Below, one piece after another: positions 9,370-18,247 of a stretch of DNA of 55,416 bases. Numbering within the stretch: the first letter of the stretch is position 1; every line of letters starts with the position of its first letter. The notes below the pieces were generated by a model. It was not told the DNA's origin. It saw only the letters and a program-made list of their open reading frames with translations, and made no database searches. Position numbers and translations under genes: made by a program. The stretch comes from Fiminaster sp050874705 (GTDB lineage Bacteria; Bacillota_I; Bacilli_A; RFN20; CAG-826): the NCBI GenBank assembly GCA_050874705.1, contig JBNMLE010000002.1, positions 1-55,416 on the forward strand. Reading direction: 5' to 3'.

Positions 9370-10599
9370 CTAAAAAAGTTTTATTTTAAATATGCTTTTA
9401 TGGTTATCAATATATTCATCTCTATATCTCGGTATATATATTATTTTACCACTTTTATTTTTAATAACAGGCCAAACTTCTCTTAAATGATTTGGCATTT
9501 TAAAATCAATAAATAATCTTCTCACTTTTACAATATAATCATTAATTTGATATTCATCATCTTTGTTCGCTGGTTCAATTACTAATGGATAATCCGAATC
9601 ATGAATATTTCTATCTTCTCCTCCGTTAGTGAAATCTATATCAAATTCATCAAATTCATATTTACCTTTCTTCTCAATAATATAGCTATATTTCTTATAT
9701 CTATTTTTGATAAGAATTTTTCCATATTCTTGAAAATAATAAATATCATCTTTTAAATGAACGCTGATATTAGATTTATTTGAAAATAACGCTTTATATA
9801 ATTCGCTTACAAATGCTTTAGATAAAGAAATATCCAAATTTTGCTTAGATAAATAACAATAAAGGCATGTTTGAAAATCTAGAATAGATAATTTTTTCAA
9901 GTCTTCAACATATAAATATTTATCTTTTAGTAAAGGCTCTATTTTTTGTTTTTCTTTAAATATATTTTTGTTTAGTGATTCTATTTCATCGAGAAGTTTT
10001 TTTCTGTCATCTTTTGACAAATTCACAATATCGTGATGACGAATATAATTTCTTCTATAATCGTCACTGCTATTAGAAATATCTAATGAATAAGGAACAT
10101 TGTTTAGGTCGTCATAATCTTGAAGTTCTTTTTTTGTGTAATTTAATAAAGGCCTTATAACATTCATTCCTTTAATATATGAAACTTCATTTAGACCATA
10201 AAAATTAACAAAACCATTTCTTTCTTTTTGCATTAAATATGTCTCAAATAAATCGTCTTGTTGATGAGCCACTAAAAGGGAGGAAGTACTATATTTTTTC
10301 CCACATTCATTAAAGAAAGAGTAGCGGACTTCTCTTGCCCATTCTTGAAAATTTCCTTCATAAGGAATATTTGAGGTATCTAAAACACATATTTCAATAT
10401 TTTTGATTTTGCATAACTCTCTTAAATATTTTTCTTCAAGATTTGATATAGCTCTTTTGTGATAATTCACATGACATACTACAAATTTAATTTTTTCTTT
10501 TAATAGTAGATCAAATAAACACATCGAATCTGGACCAAAAGAGCACGCTAAAAGGTAGATTTGATCTTTATTCAGCTTTTTATCTAATTTAACGCTCAT
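9370..10599 (-). CDS. tilS: tRNA(Ile)-lysidine synthetase
   Basis: TilS attaches lysine to C34 of the tRNA-Ile with anticodon CAU, so that it reads AUA. The 409-residue protein has an N-terminal PP-loop ATPase domain (about 1-210) with the later motifs HVNYHKR and HQQDDLFETYLMQ, then C-terminal domains with low similarity. The P-loop reads SFGPDSM (20-26) instead of the common SGGPDSM, so one glycine is replaced by Phe. The ATG overlaps the stop of the upstream S4 gene by four bases, which implies translational coupling. The gene order mfd-S4-tilS-ftsH supports the call. Confidence 0.9.
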   Translation of the reverse strand: MSVKLDKKLNKDQIYLLACSFGPDSMCLFDLLLKEKIKFVVCHVNYHKRAISNLEEKYLRELCKIKNIEICVLDTSNIPYEGNFQEWAREVRYSFFNECGKKYSTSSLLVAHQQDDLFETYLMQKERNGFVNFYGLNEVSYIKGMNVIRPLLNYTKKELQDYDDLNNVPYSLDISNSSDDYRRNYIRHHDIVNLSKDDRKKLLDEIESLNKNIFKEKQKIEPLLKDKYLYVEDLKKLSILDFQTCLYCYLSKQNLDISLSKAFVSELYKALFSNKSNISVHLKDDIYYFQEYGKILIKNRYKKYSYIIEKKGKYEFDEFDIDFTNGGEDRNIHDSDYPLVIEPANKDDEYQINDYIVKVRRLFIDFKMPNHLREVWPVIKNKSGKIIYIPRYRDEYIDNHKSIFKIKLF

Positions 10600-10835
10600 A
10601 ATTCCTCATACATTGTTTTGGCTTTTTCTTCTGTTGCATATTCAAATATGTTAATTATTTTGTATGTTTTCGTTCCGTCTTTCTTTTTGATTTGAATAAT
10701 ATCGCCAGGGTTGATCTCTACGCATGCTTTTGCAATTTTATCATTCAAAAGAACTAGACCATTATCTAAATATTCTTTTGCAATAGTTCTGCGCTTTATG
10801 ATTCTACTAACCTTTAAATATTTATCAATTCTCAT
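10596..10835 (-). CDS. S4-domain RNA-binding protein, RqcP (YabO)-like
   Basis: The 79-residue protein is almost only an S4 domain (MRIDKYLKVSRIIKRRTIAK, then NGLVLLNDKIAKACVEINPGD). RqcP works with RqcH and the 50S subunit in ribosome-associated quality control. In Bacillus yabO lies downstream of mfd and upstream of tilS, as here, but with other genes in between. I choose the ATG at 10835 because the S4 domain begins there and AAAGGA lies just upstream; longer versions start inside mfd without a ribosome binding site. It overlaps the mfd end by 11 bases. Confidence 0.82.
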   Translation of the reverse strand: MRIDKYLKVSRIIKRRTIAKEYLDNGLVLLNDKIAKACVEINPGDIIQIKKKDGTKTYKIINIFEYATEEKAKTMYEEL

Positions 10836-13800
10836 CATTATTTCCTTTATATTTTTTATAAATATCTCTTGTGATATCAACAATAGTTTCAAGTTCTTTT
10901 AGCCAATTATCAATTTTCTCTATTTTAATATAAAGAACTTTTTGAATATATGTCACTGTTATTGTATCTAAATAAGGTGTCAAGGCTTGGAATAAATCAT
11001 TACCAACTCCTCTAAGTGAAGAGAATTTTTTCGACATCGTTAAAACGATAAAATTTCCTTGTTCACTTATATCAGAGAATTCTTCTCCTTCAAGCAATAT
11101 ATCAATACGTCTTTTCTTAAAAAGAAGAGATACTTCACTTGGAAGTCTTCCATATATATCGCGAACATTGTTTTTAATTTCTTCAAGTGATTTTAAATCA
11201 TGAGCGTTTTCTATTTCTTGATAAAGTTGAATCTTGTCTTCTTTAGAAGCATATTCACCAGGAATATAGGCATCTAATTTTAATAGCTTAACAGGTTTTG
11301 GAGGTTTAACTGCAATACCAGTTTTCTTTTCTTCCACTACTTCGTTCATCAGCTTCAAATATAAATCAAGACCAATTGAATCAATAAAACCTGCTTGTTC
11401 AGGACCTAAAATATCGCCTGCTCCTCTAATCATTAAATCTCGTTGAGCGATTTTATATCCGCTTCCAAGCTCAGCGAAATCTTGAATTGCTTTTAGTCTT
11501 TTTGAAGCAACATCTGACAAGGCTTTTTCTTCTTTATAGAACAAATAAGCATAAGCAATTTTATTACCTCTACCAACACGACCTTTGATTTGATAAAGCT
11601 GAGATAATCCAAAATGATCGGCATCTTCAACAATAATTAAATTTGCATTAGGCACATCAATGCCGTTTTCAACAATAGAAGTTGCAATCAATATATCAAT
11701 TTCCGCATTATAAAATCTCATCATGACATCTTCGATATCTTCTTTTAACATTTGCCCATGCACATATGCCACGTTAGCAGATGGAACTAAACGTTTAATT
11801 TTTTCAGAAGTTGTTTTAATTGTTGAAACAACATTATGAATGTAAAACACTTGCCCTCTACGAGATAATTCGCGTTCAAGAAGTTCTTTTACAACTTCTA
11901 ATTTATATGGCGCAACATATGTTTGAATTGTGTTTCTATTATTTGGAGCGGTATTAATTTGTGAAACTGGTCTTACTCCAACAAGAGAAAGTTGCATTGT
12001 TCTAGGGATTGGAGTAGCGCTTAATGAAAGAACATCAACATTGTTTTTCATTTCTTTTATTAATTCTTTTTGTTCAACTCCGAAGCGTTGCTCTTCATCA
12101 ACAACGAGTAAGCCAAGGTCTTTAAATTCAAAATTTTTACTGAGCAATCTATGTGTTCCAATAACAAGATGAATAGAACCATCTTTTATTCCTTCCATAT
12201 ATTCTTTTTGTTTTTTCTCTGGAATTAAACGAGAAATAATTGCAATATTAACACCAAAATTTCTAAAGCGTTGAACCGCTAATTCGTAATGTTGTCTGGC
12301 GAGTAGAGTTGTTGGACATAAAATAGCGGCTTGTTTTCCATTATCAATTGCTTTAAAAATTGCTCTAAATGCAACTTCTGTTTTTCCAAAACCAACATCT
12401 CCACATAAAAGACGATCCATTGCATATGGAGATTGCATATCTTTTTTAATATCGTCTAAAGCAGTTTTTTGGTCTTTTGTTAATTCGTATGGAAATTCAT
12501 TTTCAAATTGTTTCTGAAAAGCATCATCTTCTTTAAAACTAAAACCTTGTATATGAGCTCTTTCACTATAAAGTTTAAACAACCTATCAGCGAGTAAATT
12601 AACTCTTTCTTTAATACGAGCTTTTGTTTTCTCCCATGAAGAACCATTAAGGCTAGATAATTTTGGAGCAGCACCTTCTCTACCAGCATATTTTCTAACT
12701 AATCGAAACTGTGATAATGGAACGTGAAGAGTGTCACCACCTGCATACTCAATATGCAAAAAATCACGGTGAATCCCCTCTATTTCTATGGTTTCGATAT
12801 CAACAAATTTACCAATTCCATAATATTCATGAACAACATAATCGCCAGGTTTTAAATCTTCATAATTTTTGACAATAGATGCTTCTTTATATTTGCTAGC
12901 AATTTTTGAATTATAATGAAAACCAAATAATTCTTTTGATGATAAAACACATATTTTTTCATCAACAAGTTCGAATCCTTCTTCAAGTCCAAAAAGGCAT
13001 ATTCCAATTTTCTTTTCTGGAAGAGATAATCCATCAAGTATTTCATAATCTAAATTTTTGTTTTGCAATATTGTTTTTAAGGTATCAATTTGCATCTTAT
13101 TTGATCCTAGTAAAAGCAATTTTTCATTAGTGTTTAAGTATGAAAAAATCAAATCGTCGATTTTGTTAAGATTATCTTTACTAAAAACAATAGGGTTTAT
13201 TTTTAACTCAATTTCATCAAAACTTTTTCTAAATTCATTCGCGTGTAATATGCATTTTTCATATTTCAATACATCATCAATATTTTTATAGAGTTCTAAA
13301 TGTGTAATTAATTTTCCTTGTTCATTTAAATCTTCAAAATAATTTCTCGCTTCTTTTTCTAAAAATTCAACAGTTGAAAAGAACTGTTTCTCATTTGCCA
13401 CGAAAACGATATCAAACTTAGTATAATCCACCAATGAAGAAGTGTGGTTTTTTATATATTGATAATATTTATAATTTCTTGGTGAATATTGATGAGTTGA
13501 TATTTTTTCATAATCAAGTTCACTTATGTTTCTAAGCAAATCTGCTTTATCAGGCGCTAATCTAGCGGCGTCTTTTTCAACTTGTGCAAATAAATTGGTT
13601 TTAAATTTATTAATTTCTGAATCTTTAATCAAAGTGTCGTTAGCGGGCAAAATATTTACATTATCAACTGCTTCAATACTTCTTTGTGATGAAATATCAA
13701 AAAAATGTATGCAGTCAATTTCATCATCAAAAAATTCTATTCTAATTGGTCTATCGTAATTTATCGAAAATATATCGAGGATATCTCCACGAGATGCAAA

Positions 13801-14304
13801 TTGGAGGCTTTGATCAATCTTATTAACTCGTAAATAACCAGATTTTATCAGGATATTTCTTAATTCATCTATATCATATTTTTCGCCTACTTTTAAATTT
13901 ATGATATTGTTTTTGAATTCAATAACATCAGGTAAAGGTGTTATAAGACTTGCAGCATGAGCAATAACTACTTTTGGCTTATTTTCTAAAAGCTTGCCCA
14001 ATACAAATAATCTTTGAGATAAAAGCTCTTTTGATGAAGATAAAAGTTCACAACGTAAAACATCATCAAATGGAAAAAGTAAAACATTTTCGTCACCTAT
14101 AATTGAAGATATAAAAGAGGTTATCTTTTGCGCATTATATAAGTTCGATGCAAGTATTAAGTAATTCTTCTTTTTTTCATTAAAAAGTGTGGCAAAAAGA
14201 AGCGATGTTCCAATAACATCATCAACGACAAAATCTCCCTTTTTTTCTTTAAGGGAGGTATAGGCTTTTGTTTTTGAAACGATATTTAATAGTTCATTAT
14301 TCAA
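10825..14304 (-). CDS. mfd: Transcription-repair coupling factor
   Basis: Mfd removes RNA polymerase stalled at DNA lesions and recruits UvrA. The 1159-residue length is typical. Visible parts are the UvrB-like N-terminal domain, the RNA polymerase interaction domain (PGDYVVHEYYGIGKFVDIE, then FLHIEYAGGDTLHVPLSQ), the translocase with Walker A LLCGDVGFGKTEVAF and the helicase box DEEQRFG, the motif ALSATPIPRT region, the GRVGRG motif, and the C-terminal domain. It starts four bases inside the pth end, so the two genes are coupled. The S4 gene starts within its last codons. Confidence 0.97.
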   Translation of the reverse strand: MNNELLNIVSKTKAYTSLKEKKGDFVVDDVIGTSLLFATLFNEKKKNYLILASNLYNAQKITSFISSIIGDENVLLFPFDDVLRCELLSSSKELLSQRLFVLGKLLENKPKVVIAHAASLITPLPDVIEFKNNIINLKVGEKYDIDELRNILIKSGYLRVNKIDQSLQFASRGDILDIFSINYDRPIRIEFFDDEIDCIHFFDISSQRSIEAVDNVNILPANDTLIKDSEINKFKTNLFAQVEKDAARLAPDKADLLRNISELDYEKISTHQYSPRNYKYYQYIKNHTSSLVDYTKFDIVFVANEKQFFSTVEFLEKEARNYFEDLNEQGKLITHLELYKNIDDVLKYEKCILHANEFRKSFDEIELKINPIVFSKDNLNKIDDLIFSYLNTNEKLLLLGSNKMQIDTLKTILQNKNLDYEILDGLSLPEKKIGICLFGLEEGFELVDEKICVLSSKELFGFHYNSKIASKYKEASIVKNYEDLKPGDYVVHEYYGIGKFVDIETIEIEGIHRDFLHIEYAGGDTLHVPLSQFRLVRKYAGREGAAPKLSSLNGSSWEKTKARIKERVNLLADRLFKLYSERAHIQGFSFKEDDAFQKQFENEFPYELTKDQKTALDDIKKDMQSPYAMDRLLCGDVGFGKTEVAFRAIFKAIDNGKQAAILCPTTLLARQHYELAVQRFRNFGVNIAIISRLIPEKKQKEYMEGIKDGSIHLVIGTHRLLSKNFEFKDLGLLVVDEEQRFGVEQKELIKEMKNNVDVLSLSATPIPRTMQLSLVGVRPVSQINTAPNNRNTIQTYVAPYKLEVVKELLERELSRRGQVFYIHNVVSTIKTTSEKIKRLVPSANVAYVHGQMLKEDIEDVMMRFYNAEIDILIATSIVENGIDVPNANLIIVEDADHFGLSQLYQIKGRVGRGNKIAYAYLFYKEEKALSDVASKRLKAIQDFAELGSGYKIAQRDLMIRGAGDILGPEQAGFIDSIGLDLYLKLMNEVVEEKKTGIAVKPPKPVKLLKLDAYIPGEYASKEDKIQLYQEIENAHDLKSLEEIKNNVRDIYGRLPSEVSLLFKKRRIDILLEGEEFSDISEQGNFIVLTMSKKFSSLRGVGNDLFQALTPYLDTITVTYIQKVLYIKIEKIDNWLKELETIVDITRDIYKKYKGNNDEN

Positions 14305-14870
14305 TTATTACCACCACCATTATATTTGCACATCGCTTTGGCAAAATCGTGATTTAAATATTCTCTAATTGCTAATGCCGCTCTTTTAATTGCGTCATCA
14401 ATTTTTATTTTGTCTTCTCCAAATGGTTTGCTTAAAACATAATCAACCGCACCTTTTACTGGAGGTTCACCTATTCCAACTCTGATTCTTTTAATTTGAT
14501 CAGTATTTAAGTTATCGATAATATTTTGCATTCCTTTTTGCCCACCGCTAGAACCATCATTTCTCAATCTAAGTTCACCGGGTTTGATGGCCATATCGTC
14601 ATAAATAACAAGAATGTCATCAGTTGGTATTTTGAAATAATGAGCAATTTTTTGAACAGCGGTTCCAGAAAGATTCATATATGTCATAGGTTTAAACAAA
14701 ATTACATATTCATCGTCTAATTTGAATTTAGCGTATTCACCATTAAAATCTTCATGATCAAAATCGACATCGACAATATCTTTGAATTCATCTAAAACTC
14801 GAAAGCCACAATTATGTCGAGTTAATTCATATTCTTTTCCAGGATTTCCTAAGCCAACAATTAATTTCAT
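14301..14870 (-). CDS. pth: Peptidyl-tRNA hydrolase
   Basis: Pth frees tRNA from peptidyl-tRNA that drops off ribosomes. The 189-residue protein starts MKLIVGLGNPGKEYELTRHN, with the catalytic His at 19 and the family motifs FKPMTYMNLSG and GGQKGMQNII. I choose the ATG at 14870 because homologues begin with this glycine-rich strand; an ATG 42 bases upstream adds an unconserved tail. No ribosome binding site precedes the chosen start, but a perfect TATAAT lies seven bases before it, so the mRNA may be leaderless. pth followed by mfd is the normal Bacillota order. Confidence 0.94.
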   Translation of the reverse strand: MKLIVGLGNPGKEYELTRHNCGFRVLDEFKDIVDVDFDHEDFNGEYAKFKLDDEYVILFKPMTYMNLSGTAVQKIAHYFKIPTDDILVIYDDMAIKPGELRLRNDGSSGGQKGMQNIIDNLNTDQIKRIRVGIGEPPVKGAVDYVLSKPFGEDKIKIDDAIKRAALAIREYLNHDFAKAMCKYNGGGNN

Positions 14871-14877
14871 ATTATCA

Positions 14878-14883
14878 ATTATA
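14878..14883 (-). promoter_or_regulatory. -10 box immediately before pth
   Basis: A perfect TATAAT on the minus strand ends seven bases before the pth ATG, placing the expected transcription start at or next to the A of the start codon. No convincing -35 is visible. Confidence 0.45.
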
Positions 14884-14906
14884 GATTTATATTGTCTTTT
14901 TTTCAT

Positions 14907-14923
14907 TAACATTTTAAATGTTA
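14907..14923. promoter_or_regulatory. Perfect 17-base palindrome between pth and the popT-like gene
   Basis: TAACATTT-T-AAATGTTA has two 8-base arms around one central base. It lies in the divergent gap, 60 bases before the PopT-like gene and 36 bases before pth. Its size and symmetry fit an operator for a dimeric regulator. The TetR gene two positions downstream is the natural candidate; this is inference. Confidence 0.5.
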
Positions 14924-14983
14924 TTTTATTATTAATGATTTTTAATTTGTCATTTGTTATTATTTTTTTGCTGAGAAATAATT

Positions 14984-15928
14984 ATGGAAAATAAATCAAA
15001 TAAGAAAAAAATGCCAACTTTTATAAAAGACGCTCTTGTTGGTTTAGGAATCGGAACAGCTGTTATCATACCGGGTATTTCAGGTGGAACTATTGCTTTA
15101 ATTTTCAAAGCTTTTGATAAAATTGTTGAGGCAGTAAGTGGTTTATTCAAATCATTTAAAATGTTTTGGAAAAACTTACTAATATTATTACCATTTGGTA
15201 TTGGTGCCGTTTTAGCGGTCGCAGGTCTATATTATCCATTTGAAAAAGCTTTTGAACATTGCATGCTTGCAATTGTCTGTTTATTCGTGGGTTTTATTTT
15301 AGGGAGTTATCCTGGAGTTATTGATGATGTTAAAGGCAAAAAAGTTACCGCTCCAAATATAGTGTTTCTTATTATTGGCTTTTTAGTGTCCGCTTTAATT
15401 GGTGTTTTTTCAGTTATATTTGATCTTGGCAGTCTAGTAAATAATTTATTTATTGAACCTCAATGGTATTTATATTTGATTGTTTTTGCAGTTGGAATTA
15501 TTAGCTCTGCTGGATTAATAGTTCCAGGGTTATCAGGTTCACTTATTTTGCTCGTTATTGGTTTTTATTTACCTATATTTAATCTACCAAAGAAAATAAT
15601 AACAGGAGAAAATATCCTTGCAAATTGTATGTTATTTTTAACTTTTGCAGTTGGTGTCGCAGTTGGTTTCGTTCTCATTAGTAAATTAATGAATGCATTG
15701 ATGAAAAAGCATTATCAAACAACAATGTATTTGGTTATAGGTTTTGTTGGGGGATCAATGATTTCAATATTTGTAAATTCCAATATGTTTAATTATTTTG
15801 CCACTCAAACAGATATGACATTAGATATTATTTTGTCCCCAATATTTTTAATTGTTGGAGTTGTTGTTGCCTATCTAATGGTTAGATATGTAAGAAAACA
15901 TAAAAAGGAAGAAGAAAATAATGCCTAG
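14984..15928 (+). CDS. DUF368 membrane protein, PopT-like undecaprenyl phosphate translocase
   Basis: The 314-residue integral membrane protein has about eight hydrophobic segments. It carries the DUF368 signature twice, as an internal repeat: GTAVIIPGISGGTIALIF near residue 25 and SAGLIVPGLSGSLILLVIGF near 175. Members named PopT were shown to return undecaprenyl phosphate across the membrane for reuse in wall polymer synthesis. The ribosome binding site is weak (GAGAAA). It overlaps the TetR gene by eight bases, so they form one unit. The pair runs against the direction of replication, unlike its neighbours. Confidence 0.82.
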   Translation: MENKSNKKKMPTFIKDALVGLGIGTAVIIPGISGGTIALIFKAFDKIVEAVSGLFKSFKMFWKNLLILLPFGIGAVLAVAGLYYPFEKAFEHCMLAIVCLFVGFILGSYPGVIDDVKGKKVTAPNIVFLIIGFLVSALIGVFSVIFDLGSLVNNLFIEPQWYLYLIVFAVGIISSAGLIVPGLSGSLILLVIGFYLPIFNLPKKIITGENILANCMLFLTFAVGVAVGFVLISKLMNALMKKHYQTTMYLVIGFVGGSMISIFVNSNMFNYFATQTDMTLDIILSPIFLIVGVVVAYLMVRYVRKHKKEEENNA

Positions 15929-16481
15929 AACACCTCTTCAATTTCAAAATATGAAAGATGAAAGAAAACTTTCTATTTTAGAATGTTCACTTCCTCTATT
16001 TTCTTTATACGGAAATAAAGTTTCTATTGATTTAATTTGTTCAAAAGCAAAATGTTCACATGGTCTGATTTATCATTATTATAAAAATACTAAAGATGTT
16101 TATGCGGATTTATTGAAATCTGACACTTACAAAGATTTGTTTTCGAAATTAGTTATCGATGACAAGAATAGAAAAGCTGAAGAACAAATAAAAGAAATTG
16201 TTTCTATTTTGTTTGAAATTAAAACAATCGAAGAAATGTCTTTTGCAAATATAATTATTAGCGATGAAGAAAAAGGCAGCTTTGTTCAAAATCTCATTAA
16301 ATTAATTAAACGTGGACAAAAAGAAGAAGAAATCACAAATGGTTCTCCTGAAGATATTGCTTCTTGTATTATCCTTCTTTTTAAAGGCATTTATTTAAGC
16401 TATCTTACGAACAAAAAAGCAAATATTAAAAAACCAAGCATAGATAATATCTTTGAAATATTTAGAAAAATTTATTTTTAA
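15921..16481 (+). CDS. TetR/AcrR-family transcriptional regulator
   Basis: The 186-residue protein has an N-terminal TetR helix-turn-helix (about 13-60; RKLSILECSLPLFSLYGN, then ICSKAKCSHGLIYHYYKNT) and a variable ligand-binding C-terminus. Three cysteines fall in or near the DNA-binding half. It overlaps the PopT-like gene and probably controls its own unit, perhaps through the palindrome at 14907-14923. The 3' end meets the sugar kinase gene tail to tail with a four-base overlap and no terminator between them. The ligand is unknown. Confidence 0.85.
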   Translation: MPRTPLQFQNMKDERKLSILECSLPLFSLYGNKVSIDLICSKAKCSHGLIYHYYKNTKDVYADLLKSDTYKDLFSKLVIDDKNRKAEEQIKEIVSILFEIKTIEEMSFANIIISDEEKGSFVQNLIKLIKRGQKEEEITNGSPEDIASCIILLFKGIYLSYLTNKKANIKKPSIDNIFEIFRKIYF

Positions 16482-18055
16482 TCTTTAAATTTATTTTTAG
16501 CAATTAATTTATTATATTCCGCAATATCCTTATAAGGTTCTTTAAGTTGTGGATACATTTTTAAATATACATGTTTGAATAAATAATCGTATTTGCGGTG
16601 ATTTTCCATATTTGGTAAAAATTCATCTGATTGATGCACCATTGCTTTCACAGCTTCTTCGACATTATCAAATTCTTTCGCAGCAATAAAACCGGAAATT
16701 GCGACGCCTAAAGAAGAACATTCATATGTTTGAATTCTACTTACTGGTAGTCCGAAAATATCAGCGGTTATTTGGCAAATTGCATCGCTTTGCGAACCAC
16801 CACCAGAAATGCGAATACGTTCAATTTTATGATGAAGTCTTTTCTTTTCAAAAAGTTCAAGACCTTCTCTAAGGCAATAAGCAATTCCTTCAATAATTGC
16901 GCGATAAAGATGTATTCTTGTGTGTGTATCAGAAAAACCAATGATTGATCCTTTTGCAAGCGGCCTTCTAAGTCCTGCACCCCAATAAGGTTGAAGAACA
17001 AGTCCATCACAACCAGGATTTATTTCTAACATTTCTTGATTTAATATTTCTAACGCTAATTTGTTTTGAATTGCTGCTTCAAGAGATTCACTTTTACCAA
17101 ACTCTTTTGTAAACCAATTAAGCATCCAATATCCTCTATATACTTGAACATCAAGGTTATAATATCCATTAATTACTGCAGGATATGCAGGTAAAAACGG
17201 TTCAGCATCAGAATATTTTTTTGTTGTAACTTCAACGCTACAAGCTGTTCCATAGCTTATTGCAGCGGTTTTTCCATCCATTGCTCCTAAGCCTAATGTT
17301 TCACTACTTTTATCACTTCCAGCGGAAAATACTTTTAAACCTTCAGGTAATCCGGTTTTTTCATGAGCTTCTTTTGTAATTGTTCCCATTACTTCACCTA
17401 CTGGAACAAGTTTGCAAAGCATTCTTCTTGGCACACCAAAGATTTGTCCTTTTAAATGTTTGTCAGATTTATACCATTGACCTTTTTTAAAATCGATTGG
17501 AACATGTCCTGCTTGAGCAGCAGGAGAATCAACATATTTACCTAATAATTTCAAATTGATATAAGTTGAAATCATCATGAATTTATCAGTTTTTGCCCAT
17601 AGTTCTGGTTCGTTTTCCTGAATCCATACCGCCATCGAACGCTTTCTATTCAAATCAATTGTCGGACCCATACCAACGAGTTTGAACAACATTCTTGAAA
17701 ATAAAGGTAATTTTTCTTTTCCTTCTGCACGTCTTTCATCAAGCCACAAAATCGCTGGTCTTAAAACATTATTATCTTTATCTAAAATAACTATAGAATC
17801 TCTAAAAAATGTAATTGTCATTCCAACAACCTTATCCATTAAATCGCCGTGTTCGTTCATTAATTTATTTGTAACTTCACACATGCAATCGTAATAATAA
17901 TTTGGATCTTGCTCAGCGTATCCTGGTTTAGGAGAAAAATACGCTGGACTATATGGTTTTTTGTATAAACAAACAGTGTTACCTTTTTTATCGAATATTG
18001 CGGCTCTCACAGATTGAGTACCAAAATCAATTGTTAGAATTAAAGAATCAGTCAT
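16478..18055 (-). CDS. FGGY-family carbohydrate kinase
   Basis: The 525-residue protein has the FGGY fold: N-terminal phosphate-binding loop LTIDFGTQSVRAAIFD, the sugar-facing motif WLDERRAEG, and the C-terminal ATPase half with ISYGTACSVE and RISGGGSQSDAICQITAD. The family phosphorylates xylulose, ribulose, glycerol and related sugars; the substrate cannot be read from the sequence. I start at 18055, where ACTGATTC follows AGAGAGAC at good distance; an upstream in-frame ATG adds 18 unlikely residues. No sugar transporter or isomerase lies beside it. It is divergent from ppdK. Confidence 0.88.
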   Translation of the reverse strand: MTDSLILTIDFGTQSVRAAIFDKKGNTVCLYKKPYSPAYFSPKPGYAEQDPNYYYDCMCEVTNKLMNEHGDLMDKVVGMTITFFRDSIVILDKDNNVLRPAILWLDERRAEGKEKLPLFSRMLFKLVGMGPTIDLNRKRSMAVWIQENEPELWAKTDKFMMISTYINLKLLGKYVDSPAAQAGHVPIDFKKGQWYKSDKHLKGQIFGVPRRMLCKLVPVGEVMGTITKEAHEKTGLPEGLKVFSAGSDKSSETLGLGAMDGKTAAISYGTACSVEVTTKKYSDAEPFLPAYPAVINGYYNLDVQVYRGYWMLNWFTKEFGKSESLEAAIQNKLALEILNQEMLEINPGCDGLVLQPYWGAGLRRPLAKGSIIGFSDTHTRIHLYRAIIEGIAYCLREGLELFEKKRLHHKIERIRISGGGSQSDAICQITADIFGLPVSRIQTYECSSLGVAISGFIAAKEFDNVEEAVKAMVHQSDEFLPNMENHRKYDYLFKHVYLKMYPQLKEPYKDIAEYNKLIAKNKFKD

Positions 18056-18161
18056 TTTAAGTCTCTCTTTCTCAAAAATAATACCACTAAATGAAAATGT
18101 AATAAACAATAAAAATATTGCTGATGTAACCGCTTAGAAAGACCACATTTAACAATTTATA

Positions 18162-18191
18162 TTGATTATAAATAGTTAGATTTGTTATATT
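18162..18191 (+). promoter_or_regulatory. Promoter of ppdK
   Basis: TTGATT (18162-18167) and TATATT (18186-18191) are 18 bases apart, with TG one base before the -10 (extended -10). The predicted start is near 18198. Confidence 0.6.
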
Positions 18192-18201
18192 TTTGTTGTT
18201 A

Positions 18202-18217
18202 GTGAAATTTATTTCAC
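18202..18217. promoter_or_regulatory. Inverted repeat at the ppdK transcription start
   Basis: GTGAAA-TTTA-TTTCAC has two 6-base arms, a few bases after the predicted start of transcription and before the ribosome binding site. The position fits an operator that blocks elongation, or a small 5' hairpin. The binding protein is unknown. Confidence 0.45.
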
Positions 18218-18247
18218 ATAAATATTATTTGTTCATAGGAGGAACAT

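Noticed and set aside
13058..13759. Several plus-strand frames opposite mfd
   Set aside because: They mirror the codon structure of mfd and have no supporting signals.
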